Shown: piece by piece, positions 37,307 through 47,200 of the stretch
Layout of the letters: the number at the start of each line of letters is the position of its first letter
How positions within the stretch are numbered: the first letter of the stretch is position 1
From: Coleofasciculaceae cyanobacterium
GTDB lineage: Bacteria > Cyanobacteriota > Cyanobacteriia > Cyanobacteriales > Xenococcaceae
Assembly: GCA_036703275.1 (NCBI GenBank)
Contig: DATNPK010000111.1
Span: 1 to 64,000, forward strand
Length of the DNA stretch: 64,000 nucleotides
Direction: 5' to 3'
The notes under the pieces: generated by a model
Seen by the model: the letters and a program-made list of their open reading frames with translations, nothing else
Databases searched by the model: none
What the model was told of the DNA's origin: nothing
Made by a program: the position numbers and the translations under genes

Positions 37307-37319
37307 GTATACTGTATAC
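37307..37319. promoter_or_regulatory. Second copy of the GntR operator
   Basis: GTATACTGTATAC, identical to 34682-34694, beginning 25 bases upstream of the hydrolase start codon. It would overlap the promoter, as expected for a repressor site. Confidence 0.65.
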
Positions 37320-37477
37320 AATAGCTTTAAGCTAACATACTAAATAATTTGCTTACCGCCTCAAGCTAACAGTTGCAGCAGATTGACAAATGCGATCGAC
37401 GATACATTTTAGTTATTTGTCAGTAATTGAAAGCGATCGCGTTTGAGTAAAATCAGATTAATAGTTCACGGCAGGGA

Positions 37478-38335
37478 TCATGACCTGTATACAGCGATCG
37501 CCGTACCAGTTAAGATAAAACTACAGCCTAAAACCATGGTCATAGTTATTGGCTCTTTGAGACTAATTGCACCCCAGAGCATGGCAAATAAAGGAACTAG
37601 ATAGGCAACAGTCAAAGCGTTACCCGCACCAATATTACTGATTAAATGAAAATAAAGCATATGAGCGAAGGCAGTAGAAAATAAAGCTAGAGCTAAAACT
37701 ACTAACATTAACGTCACCGAGGGAAACGTTGTCGGCAAGAAAAACGGTGTTATAGGTAACAAAACTATGGCTGCACTTAAAAGACTTCCTGTGGCGATGA
37801 CTACTGGCGAAACTCCAGATAACTTTTGTCGGGCATAAAGAGCAGCGATCGCACAGATAGAAGCTGCCGTAAGCGCGGCCGCAGTTGCCCCTACAAAAGA
37901 CCAAGTAATGGGTATATTCGTCCAACCAACAAGCACCGTTACACCAGCAAAACCGAGAATTAAGCCGAAAAATCGGCTTGAGGTTAACTTTTCTTTTAGC
38001 CATAAAGAAGCAATAATCGTACCAAAAAGAGGGGCTGTGGCGTTGAGAATTGCTGAAAATCCCGCAGGTAAAGATAATGCAGCGAAAGCAAACAATAAAA
38101 AAGGAATTGCTGAATTTATACAGCCAACCACAAATAGAGGTATTAACTGTTGGCGAATTTGTGCCAGTAAATTTAATCGGATTGACAGTAGCAGCAAAGC
38201 CAAACCTGCCAATAAAACTCTTAGTTCAATTAATAAAACTGGACCAAGAACAGGAACAGCGAACCGCATGAAAATGAATGAAGCACCCCAAAGCGCAGCT
38301 AACAGCAATAAACCTAATACATTAAATATATTCAT
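37478..38335 (-). CDS. DMT-superfamily transporter (two EamA domains)
   Basis: 285 residues and ten predicted membrane helices in two EamA halves. The first half contains LLAALWGASFIFMRFAVP and SLPAGFSAILNATAPLFG, the second VAYLVPLFAMLWGAISLKEP, the usual glycine/proline patterns. EamA members export amino acids, metabolites or nucleobases; the substrate is not predictable. It lies upstream of, and on the same strand as, the ureidohydrolase, with a 200-base gap. Its proximity could mean it handles a product of that pathway, but this is inference. Confidence 0.87.
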   Translation of the reverse strand: MNIFNVLGLLLLAALWGASFIFMRFAVPVLGPVLLIELRVLLAGLALLLLSIRLNLLAQIRQQLIPLFVVGCINSAIPFLLFAFAALSLPAGFSAILNATAPLFGTIIASLWLKEKLTSSRFFGLILGFAGVTVLVGWTNIPITWSFVGATAAALTAASICAIAALYARQKLSGVSPVVIATGSLLSAAIVLLPITPFFLPTTFPSVTLMLVVLALALFSTAFAHMLYFHLISNIGAGNALTVAYLVPLFAMLWGAISLKEPITMTMVLGCSFILTGTAIAVYRS

Positions 38336-38632
38336 AAAGTGAAGCGCGATCGCCTGCTAACTAGCTCATTGATATCAGTATTGAGTGGTTAATGACCCAT
38401 TAAGCATAGCGGTATGTCAAGATCCCCGCACCGAGGCGCTAATCATGCACGGGCTTGAGCGTGAACCTCCGCGATGCGAAGCGGTATGCTTTAGCATACC
38501 GCTTCGCATATCCTTTAGGGCAACGTTTACCCTTACCCATGAGGGCAACTTCGCGCTGCCCTGACCGTTGGTGAAAAATGATTAGTAATCTTGAGATGGA
38601 ATAAAATACTTTAAATCAAGCACATTAATTTG
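38336..38632. repeat. Intergenic repeat with perfect 17-bp hairpin
   Basis: ATGCGAAGCGGTATGCT (38474-38490) pairs perfectly with 38493-38509 around a TT loop. It is followed by TATCCTTTAGGGC (about 38509-38521), and AATCATGCACGGG is at 38440-38452. These modules are shared with 34.3 kb and 51.8 kb. The hairpin lies between two minus-strand genes and has no U-run, so it is more likely a mobile repeat than a terminator. No gene is seen. Confidence 0.78.
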
Positions 38633-39232
38633 CTATAGCACTTGAAAGACTTTACCGCTTAATAAACCTTCAACACTTTTACTAAAAGCCAAAGCAACTC
38701 TGGCTACGGTAACTGGTTCGTGTCCTCGAAAAAAATCACCATAGCTATCCATTGATTCTAAAACAACACCAGGACTAACTGAATTGAGTCTAATTCCTTT
38801 AGTTAATTCAATTGCAGCCCCAATAACAAAACCATCAATGGCAGCATTAACCATACTGGCAGAAGAACCATATTTAATGGGATCGTGACTAACTACACCG
38901 CTGGTTAGGGTAAAAGAACCGCCATCGTTAATATAATTTTTGCCAATCAAAACTAAGTTGACTTGCCCCATCAATTTGTCTTTAATGCCGATATAATAAT
39001 CTGCTTCGCTCATTTGGCTAAAATCCCCAAAATGAATATTGCCTGTAGTTGCCACTACAGCATCAAAAGAACCTATTTCTTCATACATTTTGGTAATCGA
39101 TTCAGTAGAAGTAATATCGACATTAACATCACCACTTTTGCGCCCAACTTTGACAATTTCGTGTCTGGGTGAGAGTCGATCGACAACCGCTCGACCAATT
39201 GTACCGCTAGCACCGATAATGACTACTTTCAT
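38633..39232 (-). CDS. Short-chain dehydrogenase/reductase
   Basis: 199 residues of the SDR fold. The nucleotide-binding motif is MKVVIIGASGTIGRAV, and ATTGNIHFGDFSQM follows. The active-site Tyr/Lys pair of classical SDRs is not in its usual YxxxK form (SSASMVNAAIDGFV occupies that position), so this is an atypical short SDR. The C-terminal SVSPGVVLESM is standard. It is last in a minus-strand group with the 39301-39588 and 39610-40260 genes, opposite a LysR gene. Probable redox enzyme, substrate unknown. Confidence 0.85.
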   Translation of the reverse strand: MKVVIIGASGTIGRAVVDRLSPRHEIVKVGRKSGDVNVDITSTESITKMYEEIGSFDAVVATTGNIHFGDFSQMSEADYYIGIKDKLMGQVNLVLIGKNYINDGGSFTLTSGVVSHDPIKYGSSASMVNAAIDGFVIGAAIELTKGIRLNSVSPGVVLESMDSYGDFFRGHEPVTVARVALAFSKSVEGLLSGKVFQVL

Positions 39233-39300
39233 AATGACCTTTTGATGTTTGATAATCTATTTTCGCTTTGCTGCTATTTGTGTGCGTGGATTAATTTTTA

Positions 39301-39588
39301 TTAGGAGAATAAAGCTTCTAGACCTGTATAGGGTGTTAAGGGAAGAATTTCAAAGTCTAAAATATCGTTCTTTGCCATCGGCAATTCAGCAACTATTTCT
39401 TCAGCAGTTGACAAATTTTCCGCTTCTAAAATTAATACTGCACCACTCATATCTGCTATGTAGTGAATAGATCTGACAACATTTGCTGCATAATATTTCC
39501 AAACTTTTTCGGCTTCTGGCTTGACGTAAGGGAAGACTTTATTGGGGGATGTGTCTTCAGCAACCCGCGCTATTACTAAAAACTGCAT
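39301..39588 (-). CDS. Small dimeric alpha/beta-barrel protein (YciI/muconolactone isomerase-like)
   Basis: 95 residues. The MQFLVIARVAEDTSPNKVF opening and ILDFEILPLTPY ending, with an AEEIVAELPMAK helix between, fit the ferredoxin-like dimeric barrel of YciI and muconolactone-isomerase proteins. No catalytic set can be recognised. It lies 21 bases downstream of the reductase gene and 68 bases upstream of the SDR gene, so the three genes probably form one operon. It may be a small enzyme or an accessory of the two oxidoreductases. Confidence 0.62.
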   Translation of the reverse strand: MQFLVIARVAEDTSPNKVFPYVKPEAEKVWKYYAANVVRSIHYIADMSGAVLILEAENLSTAEEIVAELPMAKNDILDFEILPLTPYTGLEALFS

Positions 39589-39609
39589 AATTTAACTGTG
39601 TAATTTAGC

Positions 39610-40260
39610 TTAAATTGCTTTAATTTCTGGTTGGATAAGATTGAGGACTGTATAAGGATCGTGTCCTGAAAAGAGCAATTTAATGACGATCGCAGCAGCA
39701 GGTTCAAGCATTCGAGCATATTTTAAATCGCCAATATCTTTAGCTTCACAACCAATATCTTCAATTAAAGTAGCAATTTTTTGTTTAGCCAGATCGTTAT
39801 CTCCGCAATACATTACGACCAAAGGGCGAGCATCAAACACTGGAGGTTTCATCTGCCATACTTTTGCTTGGCACATATTAAAGGCTTTGACAACATGAGC
39901 ATTGGGAACAACTCTAGCAATCTCTTCCGATAAAGACTTGCCATCATAAGTTTTGGCTAGAAAATCAGATGTATTTACTGGATTATTGAGATCGAGTAAA
40001 ACTTTGTCAGTTAAAGCATCACTACCACCAGCAGCATCGATTGCCTCGAAAACAGCCTCATGGGTAGTTGCTAAAACTACGATTTCGCCAAATGAGGCAG
40101 CTTCCTCTTCTGAACCAAATTTAATATCTGTTCCTAGTTTTTTAGCTAACTTTTCAGCTTTTTCCAGATTACGCCCACCAATAAAGAGCCTGTGCTTAGT
40201 AACCCATTGAGAAGCTAATGCTTCAGCCATGCTTCCGTAACCGATAAATCCAATTTTCAT
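39610..40260 (-). CDS. NADP-binding reductase (F420/NADP oxidoreductase-like)
   Basis: 216 residues. The Rossmann motif is KIGFIGYGSMAEALASQW, followed by LFIGGRN, a typical NADP-selecting turn. Later segments VVLATTHEAVFEAIDAAGG, VLLDLNNPVNTSD, HVVKAFNMCQAKVWQ and VVMYCGDNDLAKQ match the NADPH-dependent F420 reductase-like/NAD(P)-binding family. Cyanobacteria use F420 at most in photolyase, so an F420 role is doubtful. First gene of the minus-strand operon and divergent from the LysR gene, which probably controls it. Confidence 0.85.
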   Translation of the reverse strand: MKIGFIGYGSMAEALASQWVTKHRLFIGGRNLEKAEKLAKKLGTDIKFGSEEEAASFGEIVVLATTHEAVFEAIDAAGGSDALTDKVLLDLNNPVNTSDFLAKTYDGKSLSEEIARVVPNAHVVKAFNMCQAKVWQMKPPVFDARPLVVMYCGDNDLAKQKIATLIEDIGCEAKDIGDLKYARMLEPAAAIVIKLLFSGHDPYTVLNLIQPEIKAI

Positions 40261-40460
40261 TATTGCTCCTTTATTTAGGCGATCGAGTTCAACCGATATC
40301 TATCTGAAATATTTAATAATTGAAATGCAAATCCAAACTAATACTGTTGAAATAAGAAAAATTAAATTTTCTATTATTGAAAGCAAATGCGGGCGTTGCA
40401 GGTGATCATTTCTGTGTTCATATCTGTAGATTAATCAAACTCGTTGTATTAGTCAAACAA

Positions 40461-40476
40461 ATATTATTGATAATAT
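40461..40476. promoter_or_regulatory. Candidate LysR-type binding site
   Basis: The palindrome ATATTAT-TG-ATAATAT lies in the intergenic region between the divergent reductase and LysR genes. It contains a T-N11-A arrangement, as LysR-type sites do. It is purely AT and the only notable inverted repeat there, so the support is modest. Confidence 0.4.
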
Positions 40477-40508
40477 ATATTTGTGCTATCGATATCAGAG
40501 CGGTTTAA

Positions 40509-41423
40509 ATGAATATTGATTACGCTAATCTCCGTCAACTCGATCTAAATCTGTTAATTGTCCTAGACGTTTTAATTACTGAAGCTAGCGTCACGAAAGC
40601 AGCCGATAAGCTTAACTTGAGTCAATCAGCAATGAGTTATTCCCTAAAAAAATTACGAATTATTTTGAATGATGATATTTTGATTCGCACTTCTAGAGAG
40701 ATGGAAGTCACTCCCTATGCACGACAAATAAGCGATCGCGTTCGTCAAATTTTAATCGAAATTCAGTCAACCTTTCTTGAAAAAGAAGCTTTCAATCCAG
40801 CTACAGCCAAGAATATTTTTAGAATTGCAGCTAGTGATTACGTCGAAGCCACCATCGGGATTAATTTAGTACAACAAATTGCTACTCAAGCACCAGGTAT
40901 TCGCATTCGCATTACTAATCTCAATAAAGCAACGGTAATGAACGCTTTAGATGAAAATCTAATTGATTTAATTATTAATGTCCGATTACCCCTCAAAAGC
41001 TGGCACGTCGAGCAAAATTTATATCGAGAAGAGTTTGTCTGCGTGTTGAGAAGCGATGATGCCTTGACAGAATTACCTATGGAGGATTATCTCAGGCGAT
41101 CGCATCTTTTAGTTTCCATGCGGGATGACTTTCAAGGAGCAGGAGATGAAATACTAGAAAGACAACAGCAATCTCGACAAGTAATTTGGTCTACACCTCA
41201 CTTTATGGCAGTACCGTTTTTACTTGCTAATTCAAACTGTGTGGCATTACTTCCCAGACGGATGGCGCAACAGTGTGCCAAGGCAATGGACTTAAAGCTA
41301 CTTCCACCACCGATTGAAATTGAAGGTTTTACCGTATCGATGATTTGGCATCAGCGCAATACTAATAATTCTCAACACCAATGGTTGCGACAGCAAGTAA
41401 TTGATGCGGGACAAAATATTTAG
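40509..41423 (+). CDS. LysR-family transcriptional regulator
   Basis: 304 residues. The N-terminal winged helix (about 8-67) contains LNLLIVLDVLITEASVTKAAD and LNLSQSAMSYSLKKLR, the family signature. The C-terminal periplasmic-binding-like effector domain runs from about 95 to 300. It resembles the NodD/NahR-type branch that starts with LRQLDLNLL. It is divergent from the reductase/YciI/SDR operon and is likely its regulator. The effector is not predictable. Confidence 0.92.
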   Translation: MNIDYANLRQLDLNLLIVLDVLITEASVTKAADKLNLSQSAMSYSLKKLRIILNDDILIRTSREMEVTPYARQISDRVRQILIEIQSTFLEKEAFNPATAKNIFRIAASDYVEATIGINLVQQIATQAPGIRIRITNLNKATVMNALDENLIDLIINVRLPLKSWHVEQNLYREEFVCVLRSDDALTELPMEDYLRRSHLLVSMRDDFQGAGDEILERQQQSRQVIWSTPHFMAVPFLLANSNCVALLPRRMAQQCAKAMDLKLLPPPIEIEGFTVSMIWHQRNTNNSQHQWLRQQVIDAGQNI

Positions 41424-41572
41424 GGGCAAAGTAGATATTTCAACCCGCAGTCTGAGAGTTCTCCAGCGGTTAGACAGTAAATTGGTCATAAATTAGTCTA
41501 ACTAAGTAACATGAAAACAATCTAAGACATCTTGCCGTTGAGATCGAACAATGATTGCGGGTAGGATAATTA

Positions 41573-41779
41573 TTAAGCGATCGCTTTGAGAAAGTTTGCC
41601 AGTTCATGGTTAAAGTGTTCGGCATTTTCCCAATGGGGTGCGTGAGCGCCTATGTCGTAGAGAATGTATTTAGCATCTGGTCTGACGGATTTGAATTGTT
41701 TCAAGCCGACTCTCATAATTGGATCATCTTCTACAATCAAAATTCGCAGAGGCAAGGATTCTACTTTGTCAGACACCAT
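41573..41779 (-). pseudogene. Deletion scar joining a response regulator and an alpha/beta hydrolase
   Basis: A 68-codon frame in two parts. Its first 28 residues, to VGLKQ, with SLPLRILIVEDDPIMRVGLK, are the start of a response-regulator receiver domain (the conserved acidic pair EDD). From about residue 29 it reads SVRPDAKYILYDIGAHAPHW and ENAEHFNHELANFL, the C-terminal end of an alpha/beta hydrolase including its catalytic His region. A single deletion must have fused two genes in frame. The product has neither phosphoacceptor Asp nor nucleophile, so it is not functional. Confidence 0.6.
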
Positions 41780-41993
41780 TATTTTTTACACATTCTTATC
41801 GCCAAATTGATGGAAACGAACGATTTTTACCATGATTAACAATTCTCTCTTGATGAAATTGGTGACAAGTTAGGAAAATGTACTATTTTGTTAAACCTCT
41901 TGAGAGATGAAGTCAAGGCGATCGCCTGGATTTGGCTCTATTTAGCTTTGTTGAATCTTGAGTATTTACACTTTCTCCCGCATTAACGGCGCA

Positions 41994-43154
41994 TTATCCC
42001 AACCATTGCCAAATTAAACCTGCTACTCCACCAAGAACAACTAACCACACCGAACTAATTTGAAATCTAAATAACGCGATCGCGCCTAACACTAAAAGAA
42101 CAACGGTAAACCAATCGACAATCGCAGTCCGCGCTAGGGTATAGGTAACGGCTGCCATTAATCCTAGAGACGCAGCATTAACCCCATCTAAAAAATGACT
42201 CAACCAAACAGACTGTCTTAGTTTGTCAATCCAAGGATTAATCAGGCCAACCAAGATAAAGGCTGGTAAAAAAATGCCGATGGTAGCAGCAACTGCACCT
42301 ATATTTCTTGCTAATAAATAACCAATAAAGGTAGCGGTAGTAAATACAGGGCCTGGAGTTATCTGTCCGATGGCTACAGCGTCTAAAAGTTGTTGAGAAG
42401 TTAGCCAGTGCGATCGTTCTACTAAATCTCGTTGCAAAAAAGCTAACAAGACATAGCCACTGCCGTATAAAACCGAACCAACTTTCAAAAAAAAGAGAAA
42501 CACACTCCACCAATTGTTAGGAGACGAATCTTTAACTAGACCGTTTACCTGGGTATCCGCTTCGGCAATCGTAATTAAAGCAATACCTGTTGCGCCGTTA
42601 ATACGGGAGAAGTTTTTTATTAGTATTACTCCTAATCCTGCTAAGAACAGTAACAAAATTTCGTTAACCCCTGCAAAGAAAGCAATAATTACTGTTACAC
42701 CAGCGATCGCTGTGGGAATATCTTTGACTGCCTTTTTGCCCAGCTTCCATAATGCTTTGACAATAATGATAGCGATTAAAGGTTTGATGCCGTAAAGTAA
42801 ACCATCAAACTGAGGTAGAGTTTGATATTGAACATATATTGCAGCCAGAATCCAAACTATCGTCATTGCTGGCAAAATAAAGCAAGAACCAGCTATAAAT
42901 AGTCCTTTCCAGCCAGCCCGCTCATAACCGATATGAATTGCCAATTCCGTAGAATTAGGACCAGGAATTAAGCTAGTTACCCCTAACAAATCTAAAAGTT
43001 TTTCTGAGGTAATCCAGCGACGGCGTATCACAATTTCCTCTTCCATCATCGCAATATGGGCAACAGGGCCACCAAAAGCCACTGTACCAAGTTTGAAGAA
43101 GACCCATGCCAACTCTGGTAATTTTACTGGTTGGTTAGATTCAGATGTTTTCAT
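41994..43154 (-). CDS. chrA: Chromate efflux transporter ChrA
   Basis: 386 residues of the long-chain CHR family: two homologous halves in an inverted arrangement, with 10-12 membrane helices. Half one has GGPVAHIAMMEEE and LLGVTSLIPGPNSTELAIHIG. Half two has GSGYVLLAFLQRDLVE and LLDAVAIGQITPGPVFTTATFIGY. These GGP and PGP motifs are the core of chromate/sulfate exchangers. Members extrude chromate; in organisms without chromate exposure the natural anion is unclear. It lies upstream of the deletion scar on the same strand. Confidence 0.92.
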   Translation of the reverse strand: MKTSESNQPVKLPELAWVFFKLGTVAFGGPVAHIAMMEEEIVIRRRWITSEKLLDLLGVTSLIPGPNSTELAIHIGYERAGWKGLFIAGSCFILPAMTIVWILAAIYVQYQTLPQFDGLLYGIKPLIAIIIVKALWKLGKKAVKDIPTAIAGVTVIIAFFAGVNEILLLFLAGLGVILIKNFSRINGATGIALITIAEADTQVNGLVKDSSPNNWWSVFLFFLKVGSVLYGSGYVLLAFLQRDLVERSHWLTSQQLLDAVAIGQITPGPVFTTATFIGYLLARNIGAVAATIGIFLPAFILVGLINPWIDKLRQSVWLSHFLDGVNAASLGLMAAVTYTLARTAIVDWFTVVLLVLGAIALFRFQISSVWLVVLGGVAGLIWQWLG

Positions 43155-43284
43155 CGGTTAATTGAGTAAGTTTTTTGCCGTCAACGATCCTCATTAAACA
43201 TCTCTTAGTTGAAGCTGAGTTAAATAATTAATTTCTTATCGTTACAGTTGAGCAGCGTTGAGAAGACGAAGTTAATTTAAAGAC

Positions 43285-44016
43285 TTAAACAGATTGCTCT
43301 AAAATCTTGATATATGCCTTGACGGTTTGCGAAAAACCCATTTCCAAGGCTTCGGCGGTCAAAGCATGACCGATAGATACTTCCAAAATGCCAGGAATGG
43401 TACAAAACTTGGGCAGGTTATCGAGACTGAGATCGTGTCCTGCATTAACTCCTAGTCCTAACTCCTGTGCTTTTTTCGCTGCATCGGCAAACTGTTGCCA
43501 AGTAGACTCCAAATTCTTGTTTTCTCGATATGCAGTAGCATAGGGTTCAGTATATAGTTCAATTCTCTCTGCACCAGTCTCAGGAACTAAACTAATCTGT
43601 TCCACATCTGCATCCATGAACAAGCTGACTCGGCTACCAAGATCATGCAACTCTTTGATAATGGCAATTAAACGCTCTCGATCTTTGGTCAAGTCCCAAC
43701 CGCTATCTGAGGTAAAAGTGTCGGGGGCATCAGGCACCAAAGTACATTGAGTCGGCTTGACTCGACGCACAATCTCCATAAAGGATACTTCCAAAGGATT
43801 CCCCTCAATATTAAATTCTACAGGAGTTACCACATCTAATAAATCATCAACGTCTCCTGGTCTAATATGTCTTTGGTCGGGGCGAGGATGTACCGTAATT
43901 CCTTTAGCACCAGCGTCAATACAAATTTTTGCCATTTTGGTAATGCTGGGGATACCAATATTACGCGTATTTCTAATTAATGCCACTTTATTAAGATTGA
44001 CGCTGAGATTAGTCAT
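43285..44016 (-). CDS. pdxJ: Pyridoxine 5'-phosphate synthase
   Basis: Condenses 3-amino-2-oxopropyl phosphate with deoxyxylulose-5-phosphate to make pyridoxine 5'-phosphate. I place the start at ATG 44016, which gives MTNLSVNLNKVALIRNTRN, the usual PdxJ beginning. A longer frame adds 16 unlikely residues. Motifs are GAKGITVHPRPDQRHI (His/Asp/Arg), FNIEGNPLEVSFMEIV, VSLFMDADVEQI, and GLGVNAGHDLSLDNL. About 243 residues, the normal length. A short perfect hairpin lies 43 bases upstream. Confidence 0.95.
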   Translation of the reverse strand: MTNLSVNLNKVALIRNTRNIGIPSITKMAKICIDAGAKGITVHPRPDQRHIRPGDVDDLLDVVTPVEFNIEGNPLEVSFMEIVRRVKPTQCTLVPDAPDTFTSDSGWDLTKDRERLIAIIKELHDLGSRVSLFMDADVEQISLVPETGAERIELYTEPYATAYRENKNLESTWQQFADAAKKAQELGLGVNAGHDLSLDNLPKFCTIPGILEVSIGHALTAEALEMGFSQTVKAYIKILEQSV

Positions 44017-44058
44017 TTTAAAGGTTGGTGATTTAATGTATAAAACCGATAATAATAC

Positions 44059-44083
44059 TACCAAAAGCTATTAGCTTTTGGTA
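44059..44083 (-). other. Perfect 12-bp hairpin in the pdxJ leader
   Basis: TACCAAAAGCTA (44059-44070) and TAGCTTTTGGTA (44072-44083) around a single T. It lies in the 247-base divergent region between pdxJ and the UPF0182 gene, in the probable pdxJ leader. It could be an operator or an mRNA hairpin; no U-run follows. Confidence 0.55.
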
Positions 44084-44262
44084 CTTGTATCAATTAAGAA
44101 TACGACAACATGATTCTTAAACCACAGGGTCGATCGCTTTTAAACAGTAAACCGAGCAATTACAAGCTGAAACGAAGCGGTACTAGCTATATTGTGATTA
44201 AGAGCAAACCCAAGTTAGATTAAGAAATCTCTTACTATACCCCAGCGGTATTAGTCCCTGTT

Positions 44263-47200
44263 ATGAAACGGCTTTATCCATCTATCATCAGCTCGATCGC
44301 GATTATTATTATCGGCTTTTTGTTGGTATTTGAATTTTCATCGTGGCTGTTTGCTGAAATACTTTGGTTTAAGGAAGTAGATTATCTCTGGGTCTTTCTA
44401 ATCCGCCGTCTGAGTCAGTATAGCCTGTGGTTTTTGGTGACTCTTATTTCGGGACTGTTTATCGGGGGTAATTTATGGCTGGCAAACCGTTGGCAATGGC
44501 AGAGGCTACCAAAGGATGAATGGTATGATGCCAGTGTGCCAATTATTCCTCAACCAAAGCAGTTATTTGGTAGAGCAGTTAAGAGTGTTGAGCAAGAACG
44601 ATTCCCTACTACTACTAGACGCTATCCCAGTAAAAAGACTTATTCTCCCCGTTTAAGATTACCTTTTTTACTGTTAGCAGCGATCGCAGGAACAGTAAGT
44701 ATTAGCTGTATTGTGATCAACTACACAGACATGGCTTTATCTGTATGGCAAACGAGCTATCGCTTACCGCAAATTGCCAGAACTTTAAAACCACCGCTGG
44801 AAGTTTTTGATTTTGCTAATATTACAGGCTTTATTTTTAGCTATCTACGCCAGTTAGCAATAATCGTGATCATGGTCGGTTTGCTGCTGTGGAAACCTCG
44901 GGTTAGTTTAAAAGCGAGCGCCATTTTGCTTTGTATTGTGTTTGGCTTAATTGCAGCAGGTAACTGGACCATAATCCTGCGCTTTTTGAATCCTTCCAGC
45001 TTTAATCTGGTCGATCCACAATTTGGTAAAGATATTGGTTTTTATATTTTCCGTTTCCCCTTATGGCGTTTAGTTGAATCTTGGCTCATTGGTTTATCGG
45101 GCTTTACTTTACTAAGTTGCGCCATCTTTTATTTACTATCGGGTAATAGCCTGTCTGAAGGTCGTTTTCCTGGCTTTACTAAAATTCAATTGCGCCATCT
45201 TTCTTTTGTGGGTGCAGCGGTTATGTTGGCTTTAGCTTGTCGGCACTGGTTCAACCGCTTTGACTTGCTTTATAGTTCTCGCGGGGTAGTATATGGTGCT
45301 GGGTATACCAATATCCAAGTCCAGTTGCCTCTAGAAGTATGTTTAACCGCAGTGTCAATTATTAGTGCTGTTTGGCTACTGTATAAAGGCTTTACTGGAT
45401 ATCGGAATCTACAGATCCAACAGCGTAAGATTAAGAAAATTATTTTTTTAATCTTTCCCTTTGCGGTTTATTTGTTTTTTTTAGTTCTCAGTGATATTTC
45501 CAGCGCAACGGTACAGCGTTTGGTAGTTCAACCCAATGAATTAGCCAAGGAACGACCTTATATTGAGCGCAGTATTGCCCTAACCCGCAACGCTTTTAAC
45601 TTAGATAATATTGAAGCTCAAACTTTTAATCCTCAAGGTCAACTAACCGCATCAGACATAGAAGACAACGCCGAGACGATTGAAAATATTCGTCTATGGG
45701 ATACTCTGCCGATTCTGCAAACTAATCGTCAACTACAGCAAATTCGCCCCTATTACCAATTCTACGATGCTGATATCGATCGCTATTTATTAAGCGAGGA
45801 TGGCAATATTGCCAATGCAGATAAACAACAGGTAATTATTGCCGCTAGGGAATTAGACTATGCCCAAGTTCAGGATATAGCTAAAACCTGGGTTAACGAA
45901 CATCTGATTTATACTCATGGCTATGGTTTTACTCTTTCACCTGTCAATCAGGTTGCCGAAGGAGGTTTACCTTATTACTACGTTAAAGATCTTGGCACGG
46001 GAATTGAAGAAACAGGCTCGTTAAGCATATCTGATGAGGTAATTCGTAACAGTATTCCCATTGGCAAACCTCGCATTTATTTTGGTGAGTTGACCAACCC
46101 TTACATCATGACCTCTACTAGAGTACGGGAGTTAGATTACCCTAGTGGCGAAGAGAATGTCTACACTGTTTACGATGGTACAGGAGGAATCCAAATTGGT
46201 AACTATTTCCGACGGGTGCTATTTGCCGAATACCTCAAAGATTGGCAAATGCTATTCGCCCAAAACTTTACTCACGATACCAAGCTGTTATTTAGGCGCA
46301 ATATCAAACAAAGAGTCAAAGAGATCGCACCTTTTCTTAACTATGATCGCGATCCTTATTTGGTTGCGGCTAGGACTGAAGATCGAGAAAATAACCAGAA
46401 TAATCTTTTTTGGATTATTGATGCCTATACTACCAGCGATCGCTATCCTTATTCTGACCCAGGAGACAATAAATTTAACTATCTGCGTAACTCGGTCAAA
46501 GTAGTCGTAGATGCCTATAACGGTCGCGTAGATTTTTATATGGCTGACGAATCAGATCCGATGATCCGAACTTGGGCTAAAGTATTTCCGCAGCTATTCA
46601 AACCAATGTCTGCAATGCCTTTAGACTTGCGCCGACACATTCGCTATCCCGAAGACTTATTTACGATCCAGTCAGAAAGGCTACTGACCTACCACATGAG
46701 AGATCCTCAAGTATTTTATAACCGTGAGGATCAATGGCAAATTCCCCAAGAAATTTACGCTAAGGAATCTCAGGCAGTAGCACCCTATTACCTGATCATG
46801 AAGCTGCCTACTGCCAGTCAGGAAGAGTTTATTCTTTTGCATCCTTATACCCCTGCGAGTCGTCCTAACCTTATTGCTTGGTTAGCAGCCAGATCTGACG
46901 GCGCAGAATACGGCAAACTACTACTGTACAAGTTTCCCAAACAAAAGCTAATTTATGGTCCAAATCAGATTGAAGCCTTGATCGCCCAAGATCCGGTAAT
47001 TTCGCAACAGATCTCACTTTGGAATCGAGAAGGATCTAGGGCAATTCAGGGTAACTTGTTAATTATCCCTATTGAACAATCATTACTCTATATTGAACCT
47101 TTATACATTGAAGCGACAGCAAATAGCTTACCTGCACTAGCCAGAGTAATCGTCGTTTATGGAAATCGAATTGTCATGGCGGAAACTTTAGACGAAGGTA

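Noticed and set aside
37486-37494. Third GntR-like site CTGTATACAG near 37481-37492 in the DMT gene end
   Set aside because: Only one GTATAC half, located at the 3' end of a gene; a similar decamer occurs at about 50045 inside another gene.
41840-41990. Open plus-strand frame ending LLNLEYLHFLPH
   Set aside because: No start codon and no recognisable family; could be a decayed fragment but cannot be supported.
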